64,000 nucleotides of DNA from Dactylonectria macrodidyma (lineage: Eukaryota > Ascomycota > Sordariomycetes > Hypocreales > Nectriaceae). The notes under the pieces were generated by a model that saw only the letters and a program-made list of their open reading frames with translations, did not search any database and was not told the origin of the DNA. Each line of letters begins with the position of its first letter. Position 1 is the stretch's first letter. A program made the translations under genes and the position numbers. Location of the stretch: NCBI GenBank assembly GCA_020744425.1, contig JAGMUV010000001.1:7006001-7070000 (forward strand). The letters run 5' to 3'. Below are positions 54,194-64,000 of the stretch, piece by piece.

Positions 54194-55330
54194 AGCACCC
54201 CATTTAGTATCATATGTGGATCAAAGCGACAGGTGGTCTACTTAGCTAGATAACTAGATACCAGGGCTAGCTACCCTTCCCTGAATTCAAGTATCCGGCA
54301 GTCAAAGTCTACAGACCCATCACCTAGTCTAGTAGTTACTGATTAGATTTGGGGATATTTAGTTTGTGCGTAGGATGCAAGACCCCTGTCTTTAGGTAGG
54401 GCAAGAAAAACAAAACAAAACAAAAAACGGTACAGATCGAGGAAATGATTTCTTTGTGTCATCAAGGCACTTACTTTAAAGAAAAGAAAAATCATCACGG
54501 AGCTGTTCATCTAGTCCGGCATTGGATCTTGTCGCCGTCCTGCAGATTCGACAAATGCCCGTAGCAAAAATTCTTAGCCAGACCGCTGGATGCGTGGAAC
54601 TTGCGGTGGATCTCTACAAGCAGTACCACTATATTGTGCGGAAGCCTTCGCAGCGTACTGCTGGTGCAGTTAAATTGCGTCCTCTCTCATCCTTTGGAGA
54701 TAAGTTCTTATTGTTAGTAGGGGCTCTATACAGTTACAGCGTAGTACGAATTTTCCTTTTACACATGTAATAAACATCTGTCATCTTAGATGACATGTTA
54801 TTAGAGCCAAGAGAAGTGCTACCTTTAATATTATAACCTATATCACATAGGCGCCTGGCAGTATATACATCTTACGAACTCTTCCTACTTAAAACTATCT
54901 TCATACGGCTTACACTATGTTCAGGAAGCTTCTAAGTTACTTAAGCTTACGTTTCAGCTTTCAAAATTTATTTAATTGCAGCAGAGTCTCATATTCTATG
55001 TAACTGTAGTAGACTCTCATTATCAGACAGGAAGAAGTGGTTGATGCAGCTTGGTGATGATGGAAGATCTTGTCTTTTCTCTCTGTCTAGGGGGAAGGAA
55101 GCTAGCTATTTATCCCTAATGATCCGGCTGATCTGGACACCCTTGAACTGATGATGCCGTCATAAGCCGTCGATCTAGGCGTTGAGGGTCATCTAGGTTG
55201 TTGAGGGTGGACTAGGTTTGAAGTCTCTTTCTAGGTTCAAAGGGAAACACTATATCGATCCGGCCCTATGCACAACTAGCTTTCCTTATCGGTCCGTCTC
55301 ACACTCATGTACTTAATCTTGCCACCCATT
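54194..55330. other. Intergenic with AT-rich part
   Basis: The 3' flank of the catalase, then an A/T-rich stretch at about 54770-55020 without ORFs, then the 3' end of the zinc-finger-like gene. No repeat with clear copies was found. Confidence 0.45.
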
Positions 55331-57821
55331 TTAGACATCTAGAAGCATGGAGTCAAAGTCTAGGAACTGGAAACTAGTCGAATCCCAGGGTTGTTCCTGC
55401 AACTGATTGAAAATGTCGCACTGGCCAGAAGTAGTGGCCATGGAAATCGGTAGGCTCAGGGAGGAGAGAGAAGACGGTGCTTCACCACGCTCTGAGGAGC
55501 GAGCCTGATTATCCACTAGTGATTCCTGAGACTGGTTGCTAACGATGTTAAGCGCGTTGATTGCTGCTGTATTTGCGGCCCCGCTTGCTAAGAGACCCAT
55601 CGCTTCGATGTCATCCTGATCGCGGTTCGCGCTCAGGATGTGCTGTGGTGCCCCTGTAATAAGTGTAGCTACTCCCGGCTGAATATCGTTCAGATATGTC
55701 ATCTGATCAAGCATATTCCGTGGGAGAGGAAATGCTGCAGAGGCGCCTTGTGTGTTCTGTAGAAATTGATAGATGTTGGACATGGCGGAGATCAGCTTGG
55801 GTTGAAATTGCTCCGCTACCCCGCCAGCGCGCCTAAACTCATCATTCTCTCTTCGGAGTGAAGCCACCATATCAGTAAGGGAACAGTTTTCGGCCTGTAG
55901 CCTCCTGACCTCGTCTGCTTGAGGCTCTCGCGACGCCCGGGTCATTTGTGAAGTGTTGGACTCTGAGGTTTGTCGTGACCTGCGCGTAAAGTCTAAACGC
56001 TGTGAGCAAAGCCGCGTATATACGGAACGGAAACCTAGAGTCTTACGTGGATTGTAGTCTCGGCCAAGGCAGACCAGCAACCGATCACAACATTGTTGCC
56101 ATCGATATTCGTCTCGCTTACCGTGTTGATAAGGGCGCACACAACCCTGGTCTGTGTGTATTGCGTACCGGTTGGAATGGTGAAAATGACCTTCGGAATC
56201 CCGATCTTTGGGGAAGGACGTGAAACAAAAGTAGCAGTGAGAGTATTCCTTGGTATGTCTCTGTCCGTCAATGTTGGATGGGAATATGGTGAAGCAATCT
56301 CCACATATAAACTTCCTATGCGCAGACCGATAATGTATTCTAGAAAAATCTGAGTTAGTCTCACTGGGGATCGGAAAAGCTAGACGTTACTCACATCAGA
56401 TGACAGAAGTAATACCACTCTCTTGTTTCGCACTTGTGCCAGCGTGACCGAGGATTCGTGACGCCATATTGTTGAGGATTATCCCGATGGAAGCAACAAA
56501 TCCACCCACGACGTATCCGAGAGCTTGGTGGTAAATCTTCATCATCAGGTGGGGGATCGCCACCAGATCCATTGTCTGAATCCTTGTTACTTGAGGACCC
56601 GTTGTCCTGTCCGCCCCTAGAACCTGACCCGCCAGCACCAATACCGGTTCCAGAGCCATCACTCCCGGTTCCAGAGCCACCACTCCCGGAACCACCAGAC
56701 CCTTGCGGGGATCCTTCTGAATCGGAGGATGCTGCCTGAACCTCTATCGTGGAAGCGTGGGAGGAAAGTTGGGGGGACGGAAACAATAGAGAAAAGAGTT
56801 CTTCGAAGGACGTGGCTAACACCGTTTCGGCCTCTGCCAACGCACAGGCTAGACACTCTTCGGCTGAACCTGAATGTGAGTTCCTATCAACTCGGCGAGT
56901 ACACGTAGCTCTGTTACGCGATGCCGCGACTAATGACCCTGTTTCTCGCTCCGGGAGGGATCCACCAGGTGTCAAGGCGACCGGAATGTCCAGCCGAGTG
57001 GATTCAGCAAGGCGAACCACAAAGTCTGCATTGCTGAGAAGAGTCGTCCAAGAAAGGTCTGGGCTGAATTCGGGATAATTGGATAAAGCTAGAGAATATT
57101 CTGGTCTATCGTTTTCAACAAAGTCTGTGATTCTACTTAAGTCTCCTGTACTCTTGGAATTTCGCGGAGGAATGACCTACAAGGACCGGGAACATTTTCG
57201 CCTGGAAAAAGGGTTTGGTAGATGCCCCTCCAGATGTCTTCCCCCGAAAGTGCGCGAGGGGAATGCTTCCGATCACACTCAACAGCATGTTGCCGTGACT
57301 CCTCAAGGGATGCGTGAGTCCGATCGCAACGATGAGTACAACAGTGGACTTGGTGCCGACGTTTAAGGTGCTCTCTAATGGAGGTTAAGTAGCTGACCCA
57401 GCCACAAGATGATGAAACCATTGGCTTACTTTAGGCGACGCATGCTTTGGAATCCAGAACGTTGGCAATCAGAAAAAGACCTGGACAAAGACGATTTGGC
57501 GAATGGACAAGCCAAAGTAAGCGGGGACCATTCATTCGCTTCGTTAGGGCGCGGAGCATGACCTTCGCCACGATCCTCTTTGCGTTCAGGCTTCTCCGGC
57601 TGGCGGTAGCCGGCGTCACCGCTTGCAGCGACTAAACTCGAGCAAGGTGCTTGAGCCCAGGCTGGCCGGCATTGGCTAGTAGAAGCGCCGTTACTTTGGC
57701 TTTCCTGCCGATCGATCGCTGCTGGTTGCCGAGCTTGACTGTACGATCCCAGACCCGGTCGGGGATCCCATCTAGCGGCAGATCCATATCCCCACACTGG
57801 ACCGGCCGCGACGGTTGCCAT
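55331..57821 (-). CDS. Fungal zinc-finger-like protein with Gly/Ser linker and coiled coil
   Basis: Four exons, 57821-57430, 57374-57181, 57124-56395 and 56339-55331, with consistent phases, give about 774 residues. A first half has LACPFAKSS then RLKEHLKRRHQVHCC, CTHRC and HAVEC, a fungal C2H2-like segment with the usual IWRGIYQTLFPGE that follows it. Then comes a Gly/Ser-rich stretch, about residues 320-350. A second Cys/His cluster follows at the exon 3/4 junction: CCFHRDN, WHKC, AHRKFICGDCF and EYSHCYFC. The C-terminal part has a leucine-zipper-like coiled coil (VRRLQAENCSLTDMVASLRR) and ends DFDSMLLDV. Probably nuclear. An extra 54-nt intron near 55990-56045 is possible. Confidence 0.65.
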
Positions 57822-58708
57822 GATAGTGGAATTAGGGCGATGAAGGCGGTTGCTTTGCGGTTGAGTTTGGATAAAAGCGATGGGCACGTGGAATTTCGCT
57901 TGCTAACGCAGCGCAAACGAGAATGATAAGGCAAAGGCTCGGAGGGATGTGGTAACAGAACCATTGTTTGGTAAGAAGAGAGAAAAACACTTACTTTTAT
58001 ACCCGACGTAGTGGGGCAGGGAGGCTCCGGCGGCCTCAATTTTCCCCATGTGCAAACGCTACAGTGATGTAAATCTGACTTGCAAAAAGGCAAGCTGGCC
58101 GGATAAACTATGGGAGATTTATCAATAACGAGAAACTACAGGCGACCTTTCAAAAGTCATGTCCTACGCTAACAACGCCACACTCTCGAACCCCTGCCAG
58201 CTACTTACCTTACTAAAAGCCTGGGATGGAGGCTGACGCGAGTGCTGTTCGAGACGTATTTCAGCGCTTAGCTGGTAAAGGACAATAAATCGTGTTAGTG
58301 GTACACTCGTACGGCGAGTTAGTGGGTGTCTCCTCTTCTCCGACTGTTACCCTGCCATGCGTGCGAAGGGTGACATGGCCTTCCCCTCCTCCTAAGTCGT
58401 GCCAATTATCCCTTACAGGCCCGCTCGGACCCTAATACCTTGCTGTAGCTACCAAGTCTCTGTAAAGCCCGCCTGCTATGGAGATTGACCACCTTTCTAG
58501 GATTGAGACGTACAACTATAGATGTATCTCAGCCTTGAATATAGTGAGATTTCTTCGTAGAGCCAATCAATCGCTGTTTCTCGCTGCCAGTGAAAATTTT
58601 ATCTGCACTTGCGGCCTTAGTATCTTCAGAAAAGTCCATTTTACGATCAAGCGAGCTTAATTTGATAGAAAGCGGAGTCAACCAACCTATACCTGATTAC
58701 GTGTAGAC
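57822..58708. other. Intergenic, no supported gene
   Basis: Promoter side of the zinc-finger-like gene plus the 3' flank of the Zn2Cys6 gene. One short plus-strand ORF at 58478-58660 has no supporting features. Confidence 0.5.
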
Positions 58709-60223
58709 CTAATCGACGCTATCATGGCACTCGTCGGCTGGCAGAGGCAGGCTTCTATCTACATTCATGAGTAGACACCTGCTGGCCTTGTCCACCAGCA
58801 TATTCAGATGCCGGTAACTCCCCCCAAACCTCGTCCCTACGATCCTCACCATCTCCATCAACGTATCAATAGCGCCAACGTCCATGGCCGATCCCTGACT
58901 TTCTAGCGGCACTAAGGACAATAAATCTGCTAGGGAGCACCCTACATCGAAGACCTTCTCCAATATTCCAATACCATTAGCTTCAAAAGCCTGAGTCGGC
59001 ACGAGCTGAGACACAAGAACAATGTCACGCGCGATGCTAGCCGGGTAATGCAGCGACATGACATCTCCACTGTTCGCGGTGGAGAGCATTGTTTTCGACG
59101 CACAGAGTTTCCAGACTACTGTCTTGAGCCACTGTCGCGATATGAGGAGGTCTGCTTGCTGGACCTGGGAGTAGTTAGACAGATTGGGGAGCGCGTACTT
59201 GAGGAGACACTGTAGCCTTGATAGATGCGCAGAATCTGTCGAGGTTGATGGGATCGCGGAGTTCCAATTTGCGATGAAATCCGAGTCAAAAGGGCGAAAG
59301 AGTGAGATGAGATCGAGGAAGCCGAGCAATATCTCAGCATCCGAGGACAACGGGTCGACAACCGGCAGTTTCAACGTGTCCTGCAACCTGATCGGTCGGT
59401 TTCTCTGTAATGCGTATGCTCTCTCGGTAATGAACAGCACCCAAAACATGCGTCGAGCGTATGTCGCCAAGAGTGGATCGTCGGTATCGCCGTAGGTGGC
59501 TTCCTCATGCAAGCGTAGAGTTTGTAGCATTGTTATAGCCTCTTGTAGGTAATACCATGTCGAATTGTCCTTGCCCATGCAAAAGAAGGTGGCGTAGAGA
59601 AAGAAGGATGTTTGAATATGGGCCAAGGACGGGTGCTCGGCGAGATTGCAGTACTCCATTGAGCGGAGAGTTTCGGAAATTAGGAAGTCGGCAGGTGGGA
59701 TTGTGAACTCATGTTGGGCAGATGAGGGCGGTAGTATTTCTGGTGACAGTACAATGACGGAACAGCAGGCTGTAATCAGACCATATTGTTCGGCCGAGGT
59801 TGGGGTTTGCTCGAGTTGTCGGCGATCCAGGATAGGTGTGAGCGGGTATTTGTGCTTGAAGTAGGCATCCAGGCACCATCGAATGACTGCTTCAGTCATT
59901 TGAGATGACGGAAAGAATGCCTCTGAGGGTACAGGCGAGGAGGCCCTTTTGGCTTCAGAGCAAGTAAGTTCTTCGTTAAGGCTGGGGAGAGGGCATTGGA
60001 AAGCCGCTGGTGCGGGTCGTTGAAGTGGCTTTCGTGCATGTCGTGGGCCTCTTGGCCCAGTCTTCTTGTGTACGGCCAAGTAGGTGCAATCTATCCTTGA
60101 CTCTTGGCAATTAAAGCAGGGCCTGCAGCCATCACAGCGAATCTTACGTCCATGGCAGGCATCACAAGCTTGTCGGACTTTGGAGGGTTTCTTCGACGGT
60201 CTTGGATCGGCTGGGCGGGACAT
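58709..60223 (-). CDS. Zn2Cys6 transcription factor (maltose/alpha-glucoside regulator type)
   Basis: This 504-residue single-exon protein has an N-terminal zinc binuclear cluster, CDACHGRKIRCDGCRPCFNC then a final Cys in RIDC (about residues 20-46), fitting C-x2-C-x6-C-x5-C-x2-C-x6-C with one extra Cys. A basic linker (KKTGPRGPRHARK) follows, then the fungal regulator middle-homology region with WYYLQEAITMLQTLRLHEE and RRMFWVLFITERAYALQR. Its place beside an alpha-glucoside-type permease and a GH13 glucosidase suggests it is the cluster's MalR/AmyR-like activator, likely working in the nucleus on the divergent 62302-62976 promoter. That role is inferred from context. Confidence 0.88.
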   Translation of the reverse strand: MSRPADPRPSKKPSKVRQACDACHGRKIRCDGCRPCFNCQESRIDCTYLAVHKKTGPRGPRHARKPLQRPAPAAFQCPLPSLNEELTCSEAKRASSPVPSEAFFPSSQMTEAVIRWCLDAYFKHKYPLTPILDRRQLEQTPTSAEQYGLITACCSVIVLSPEILPPSSAQHEFTIPPADFLISETLRSMEYCNLAEHPSLAHIQTSFFLYATFFCMGKDNSTWYYLQEAITMLQTLRLHEEATYGDTDDPLLATYARRMFWVLFITERAYALQRNRPIRLQDTLKLPVVDPLSSDAEILLGFLDLISLFRPFDSDFIANWNSAIPSTSTDSAHLSRLQCLLKYALPNLSNYSQVQQADLLISRQWLKTVVWKLCASKTMLSTANSGDVMSLHYPASIARDIVLVSQLVPTQAFEANGIGILEKVFDVGCSLADLLSLVPLESQGSAMDVGAIDTLMEMVRIVGTRFGGSYRHLNMLVDKASRCLLMNVDRSLPLPADECHDSVD

Positions 60224-60637
60224 GTTCTGATTGAGAGACAGCTGGGTAGTGGATTGGGTTGATCAAAGTTCGAAGTTTGCGGGGACTGGGCTTCATATGA
60301 TGCGGAGAACACCCCAGCTTGTTGGTAGCGCCAAACGCCACCGGATCCACCGACTCCAGTCCTGCAGACACTCGTTCAAGTAGAACAGGTGACTTCAGTC
60401 ACTAGAACGGGCTCACAAGGCCAATGTAAAAAACTTGTTGAGAATCGGGAGGCTGGTTGTTCAAGTATTCATCGAATAACGTGTAATCAGGCTCTATTCT
60501 CCTACTCTACTCCATAGCCAACAAACGAATACTCCTAACATTCCAATTTTAAACCCGTCTGGTTGTTGTCGTCCGTAGAAAATTGTTATACTCCTAAAGT
60601 CCAAAAGGAAGAGCCAGTAAGCAACCTGCCATCACTC
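60224..60637. other. Intergenic between regulator and permease
   Basis: A 414-base spacer between tandem minus-strand genes, holding the regulator promoter and the permease terminator region. No further ORF is supported. Confidence 0.5.
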
Positions 60638-62301
60638 TTACGCACGCGGCTTTCGAACAACGGTTCCATCATCCACCACGAACTCAGAAAACTTTCTTGG
60701 AGGAACACCCTCGGCATACAGGCAATCAATGTCATGGTAGGTCCTGTTCTTCGTCTCTGGCTGGAACCAGAACAACGTGGCGAGGATGAACACCTCAGCA
60801 CCAACAAACAGAAACATAACCTTTCCGCCCCAGTTCAGCTGATCAGGGTTGATGAAGAATGGGAACACAGACGACAGCATGAGCGCAGTGAGCTGCTGGC
60901 AAACAAGACTGAAAGCAATCGTCTTGGGACGTGTTGCCTGGGCAGCAGTCTCCTGAGCGACAGCCCAGCCGAAGCAGCCCACAGTGGCGGTGTAAAGCAT
61001 CGACCATGTGATCATGAAGGCGAGGAGTGCAGTATTGGCAGCTTTGTTGGCTGTGCCAGCGAGCGAGGTTCCGGCAATGATGATGGACCAGCAGCAGAGC
61101 AGTGTGCCGCCGCCGATGAGGGACTTTCTTCGAGGAAGGACATCTGAGACCGAGACGGCAACACAGTTGGAGAGGAACTGGAGGGTCGAAGATATAGCAG
61201 TGAGGCCGAAGGGGTCAGACTGGCCGATGAGCTCGAAATAGTACGTCTGATATGTGTCTGCAGAGGTTAGCACTTGGTTCACAAAGTCCGCGGTTCCGAT
61301 CACTTACTTGCAAAGTAGCCGCCAGAGAAGTTCTGGGATTGCAATCCCATTACAGCAATGAGGGTTCTGGTTCGGTGCTCCTTGGAGAAGATAGCCGTCC
61401 AGGTTGTCTGCTTGGCCATATTGACCTCGCCAGCAGCAACCTGGAGCTCAGATTTGATAAAGCCAAGCCGTTCCTCAACGTCCACATCCTGGCCGTAGAG
61501 TTTGATGATAGCCCGGCGAGCATCGTCGTCTCTTCCCTTCTTGACATACCAAACCGGCGACTCGGGCAGGAAGGGGAGGCCGAAGGCGAAAAGTGTCGGG
61601 ACGAGGAATGTCATGACAAAAGCAAGTCGGAAGCTCCATTCGCCCTTGATCTTGGAGGAGCCCCAACCAGTGATGGACGAGAGGAAGAAGCCTAGCACGA
61701 TGATGACGTTTGTGAGGGAGCTGAGGGAGCTTCGAAGGGCAGCTGGCGCGTTCTCGGTGACGTATAACGGAGGCGTGACAGTTGACAGGCCGACCGAGAG
61801 ACCCAAAAGAAGCTTGGAGACGAAAAGAATAGGAAGACTCGGGGCAAAGACGAGTGCAAAGGACGAAGCCAGAGACAGTACGACAGCGATCCATAGCACA
61901 GCCTTTCGGCCGAGATAGTCCGCGAACTGGCCCGTCAGGAAAGCTCCAAATACCTGGCCGATGGTGCTGGCTGCGTTCCAGAGAGACTGCCATAGCGCCG
62001 GGATAACGTATTGGTCGCCCACTTCGTAATATTCGCCGTAGACTTTACGAAATTCGGGAAAGGCGATGGCTACGCCTGAAAGACCCGAATCATAGCCCCA
62101 CCCGAAAACGAGGGACATGATGTAGATGGACCAGAGAACATAGCGTTTGTCCTTCTTGAGGTTTGACCAGAGGCGCTGGTATTGCTGCTTCGGCGTGAGG
62201 TCTTGGGCATCAATAGCTTTTTGTACGGCCACTGAGTCTGCGACGGGTGCCTTTTCAATGTGATCGGACACCATCGTCACGGGCTCAGTCTTGGTATCCA
62301 T
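60638..62301 (-). CDS. MFS sugar:H+ symporter (alpha-glucoside permease type)
   Basis: Exon 1 (62301-61308) and exon 2 (61257-60638), with a 50-nt intron, encode 537 residues and 12 predicted membrane helices. Landmarks of the sugar porter family: GQFADYLGRKAVLW after the second helix, FLPESPVWYVKKGR before the central loop, GGYFANTYQTYYFELIG at the exon joint, and FWFQPETKNRTYHDID at the C-terminus. The central loop and extended N-terminus resemble fungal maltose/alpha-glucoside permeases. It is tandem with the regulator and divergent from the GH13 enzyme. Upstream, a TATAAAG element lies on the minus strand at 62404-62410. Confidence 0.88.
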
Positions 62302-62976
62302 TCTGAGTGGGATATAAAGTGAGGTTGAATGCAGGAGTTGAGGTGATCTGAGACTGATCGTGGCATCCTACTGGTAAGCTTTGAGAGGGCAACATCTCGG
62401 GCCTTTATATCCATCGCCCAAGTGCAGCGTGAGTCGCTATCCCCAGAAAGACGGTGGAGTTCTTTGCGACTAAATGGAGCCCCATGGGGAATCAGGTGAG
62501 ACGGAAATTACTGAATAGAGTGAAAGCCGCCCCATGGCCATGATATTTCGACATGTCACCACTTGAAATGGGTCCTAGGAACTCCAAGATGGTGTTGTGA
62601 TGGGGCTCTGGGTGAAATGGTTGAATTTCCATTGGTTGGCAAATTACTCAGTGGGTACCAACTGGCTGAAAGATCATTGGTTTTCTGTCGGACCGATGAG
62701 ACTTGTTCCACTCGGGTATGTCAGCAAATCACAATTCACCCATCAGAGTTCACCCGAGTCCTACGAGGCTGCGTTTGTGTAGGGCACGGGATCGACAAGG
62801 ACAGAGCCTCCAATGACGAATTCAACCGAGAATCATATTCCTCTGAGTTCCCAGGGATCAGACGCACCATTGTCGGGCCGGCGAGTGGCAATCGGGTATA
62901 AGAGACCCAGGAACAAACAAACTATTGGTCCATTACAATACGTTAACTTCAGCTCATCGAACGTCGAGACCACACC
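62302..62976. promoter_or_regulatory. Divergent promoter of permease and GH13 glucosidase
   Basis: This 675-base spacer drives both genes outward. A TATA-like element faces the permease at 62404-62410, read on the minus strand. Another, TATAAGAG, faces the glucosidase at 62897-62904, about 80 bases before its ATG. The sequence CGGAAATTA at 62502-62510 resembles the CGG-plus-A/T-core target of AmyR-type regulators known from Aspergillus. The regulatory assignment is inference. Confidence 0.5.
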
Positions 62977-64000
62977 ATGACGGCACCATCAGCAACCATG
63001 TCGACGCCGACCCCCCCAGACAGGCAATGGTGGAAAGAAGCAGTGGTCTACCAGATCTACCCAGCCAGCTTCCTCGACTCAGATGCGGATGGCTTTGGTG
63101 ACCTCCCCGGCATCATCTCAAAGCTTGACTATATCCGGTCAGTAGGAGCCACCGCCATCTGGCTGTCGCCTATCTTCAAGAGTCCTCAGCATGACATGGG
63201 CTATGATGTCTCAGACTATCGTGACATTCACCGCCCCTATGGAACCGTTGAAGACGTCACAACTCTGATACAAGGCTGCCACGAGAGGGGCATCAAGGTC
63301 CTTCTAGATCTCGTGGTCAACCATACCAGCCACGAGCACGAATGGTTCCGAGAGTCGCGCTCATCAAGAACCTCCCCCAAGAGAGACTGGTACTTCTGGC
63401 GTGACCCCAAGTTGGACTCAGACGGGAATCGCAAGCCACCCAACAACTGGGCCTCTATCTTTGGTGGCAGCGCCTGGACCTATGACGAGCCCACAGGTCA
63501 ATACTACCTGTCGCTCTTCCTACCCGAGCAGCCCGACCTGAACTGGGCCAACGAGGACATGCGTCGGGCGACCTACGCTGACATGCAGTTCTGGCTCGAC
63601 AAGGGCACCGACGGCTTCCGCATCGACTCGATGAACCTCATGTCTAAGCACCCAGACCTCCCTGACGCGCCTATCTCGCGACCAGGTGCCGAGTTCCAAC
63701 CGGGAGACAAGTACTTTGCCAGCGGCCCGCGCATGCACGAGTACATCCGGGAGATGCGGGAGGAGGTCCTGGATAAGTACAACTGCATGACTGTCGGAGA
63801 ACTGGGCTTCACAAAAGACGAGCAAAGCGTCGCAAGCTATGTCGCTAAGGATCGGCATGAGTTGAACATGTTGTTCACAGGAGATATCGTGGATATGGAT
63901 TTCGGGGCTAACCACAAGTATGAGAGAGACGACTTCCGGCTCTCCAAGCTCAAGGCCATCACCAGTCGGTGGCAAGGAGCCATGCCTAAGTTCGACGGCT
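62977..64000 (+). CDS. GH13 alpha-glucosidase (maltase/isomaltase type), 3' truncated by window
   Basis: The open frame from the ATG at 62977 runs beyond the window end and gives the first 341 residues. The enzyme hydrolyses alpha-1,4- or alpha-1,6-glucosides inside the cell. Landmarks: WWKEAVVYQIYPASF, then DGFGDLPGI, the first conserved region DLVVNHTSHEH, the nucleophile region GFRIDSMN, and VGELGF with the acid/base Glu. There is no signal peptide, so it is cytosolic and depends on the neighbouring permease for substrate. No introns appear in the visible part. The second Met at residue 8 is an alternative start. Confidence 0.92.
   Translation, partial: MTAPSATMSTPTPPDRQWWKEAVVYQIYPASFLDSDADGFGDLPGIISKLDYIRSVGATAIWLSPIFKSPQHDMGYDVSDYRDIHRPYGTVEDVTTLIQGCHERGIKVLLDLVVNHTSHEHEWFRESRSSRTSPKRDWYFWRDPKLDSDGNRKPPNNWASIFGGSAWTYDEPTGQYYLSLFLPEQPDLNWANEDMRRATYADMQFWLDKGTDGFRIDSMNLMSKHPDLPDAPISRPGAEFQPGDKYFASGPRMHEYIREMREEVLDKYNCMTVGELGFTKDEQSVASYVAKDRHELNMLFTGDIVDMDFGANHKYERDDFRLSKLKAITSRWQGAMPKFDG

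Noticed and set aside
1..64000. CRISPR array, prokaryotic operons or integrated phage
   Set aside because: Intron-bearing genes and fungal families throughout; no regularly spaced palindromic repeats found.

Overview
This is a chromosomal window from a filamentous ascomycete (Pezizomycotina, probably Sordariomycetes). The support is short introns of about 50-80 nt with GT..CTRAY-like..AG signals, long gene-poor intergenic stretches, and typical fungal families: Zn2Cys6 and DUF3468-type regulators, GMC oxidoreductase, asco-laccase, GH47, GT34 and small secreted proteins. I could not run any search. All family calls come from reading motifs and exon structure by eye, and the species is not determined.

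Layout. Positions 1-7000 hold redox and acyl-CoA genes: an AMID/FSP1-like flavoprotein, two short-chain dehydrogenase-like proteins and a crotonase ending in the peroxisomal signal SKL. Positions 9000-17300 are a decaying block: a TPR/CHAT gene killed by Trp/Gln-to-stop transitions, a GPI-anchor-type surface protein, a membrane protein with a probable frameshift, a broken long-chain acyl-CoA synthetase, an AT-rich island and a frame-interrupted acyltransferase-3 gene. Positions 17300-22370 are nearly gene-free and end in a long pyrimidine-rich leader before an intact Na+/H+ antiporter of five exons. Positions 25100-37000 are rich in secretory-pathway products: a Pro/Thr-rich secreted protein, a convergent pair of glycan enzymes (GH47 alpha-mannosidase and GT34 glycosyltransferase), two small secreted proteins and a laccase with an unusual repeat-bearing linker.

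Positions 37100-43600 are a second decay block: divergent remnants of a GH35/DUF5597-type beta-galactosidase and a sugar porter, an intact type-II NADH dehydrogenase-like gene, a broken aldoxime-dehydratase-like gene and a possible Cys-rich remnant. Positions 43700-57900 hold an unrecognised 526-residue protein, a fungal transcription-factor-like protein, an N-terminal GMC fragment, an intact GMC oxidoreductase divergent from a five-exon catalase, and a multi-exon zinc-finger-like protein that looks like several unrelated short ORFs unless spliced. Positions 58700-64000 form a MAL-type cluster: Zn2Cys6 regulator, alpha-glucoside-type permease, and a divergent GH13 alpha-glucosidase cut by the window end.

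Together the window suggests carbohydrate uptake and hydrolysis (MAL-like cluster, plus a dead beta-galactoside locus), oxidative enzymes with peroxide clearance (laccase, GMC oxidase, catalase), and surface or secreted proteins. These sit in DNA that has suffered point-mutation decay; many stops are C-to-T or G-to-A changes, consistent with repeat-induced point mutation (RIP).
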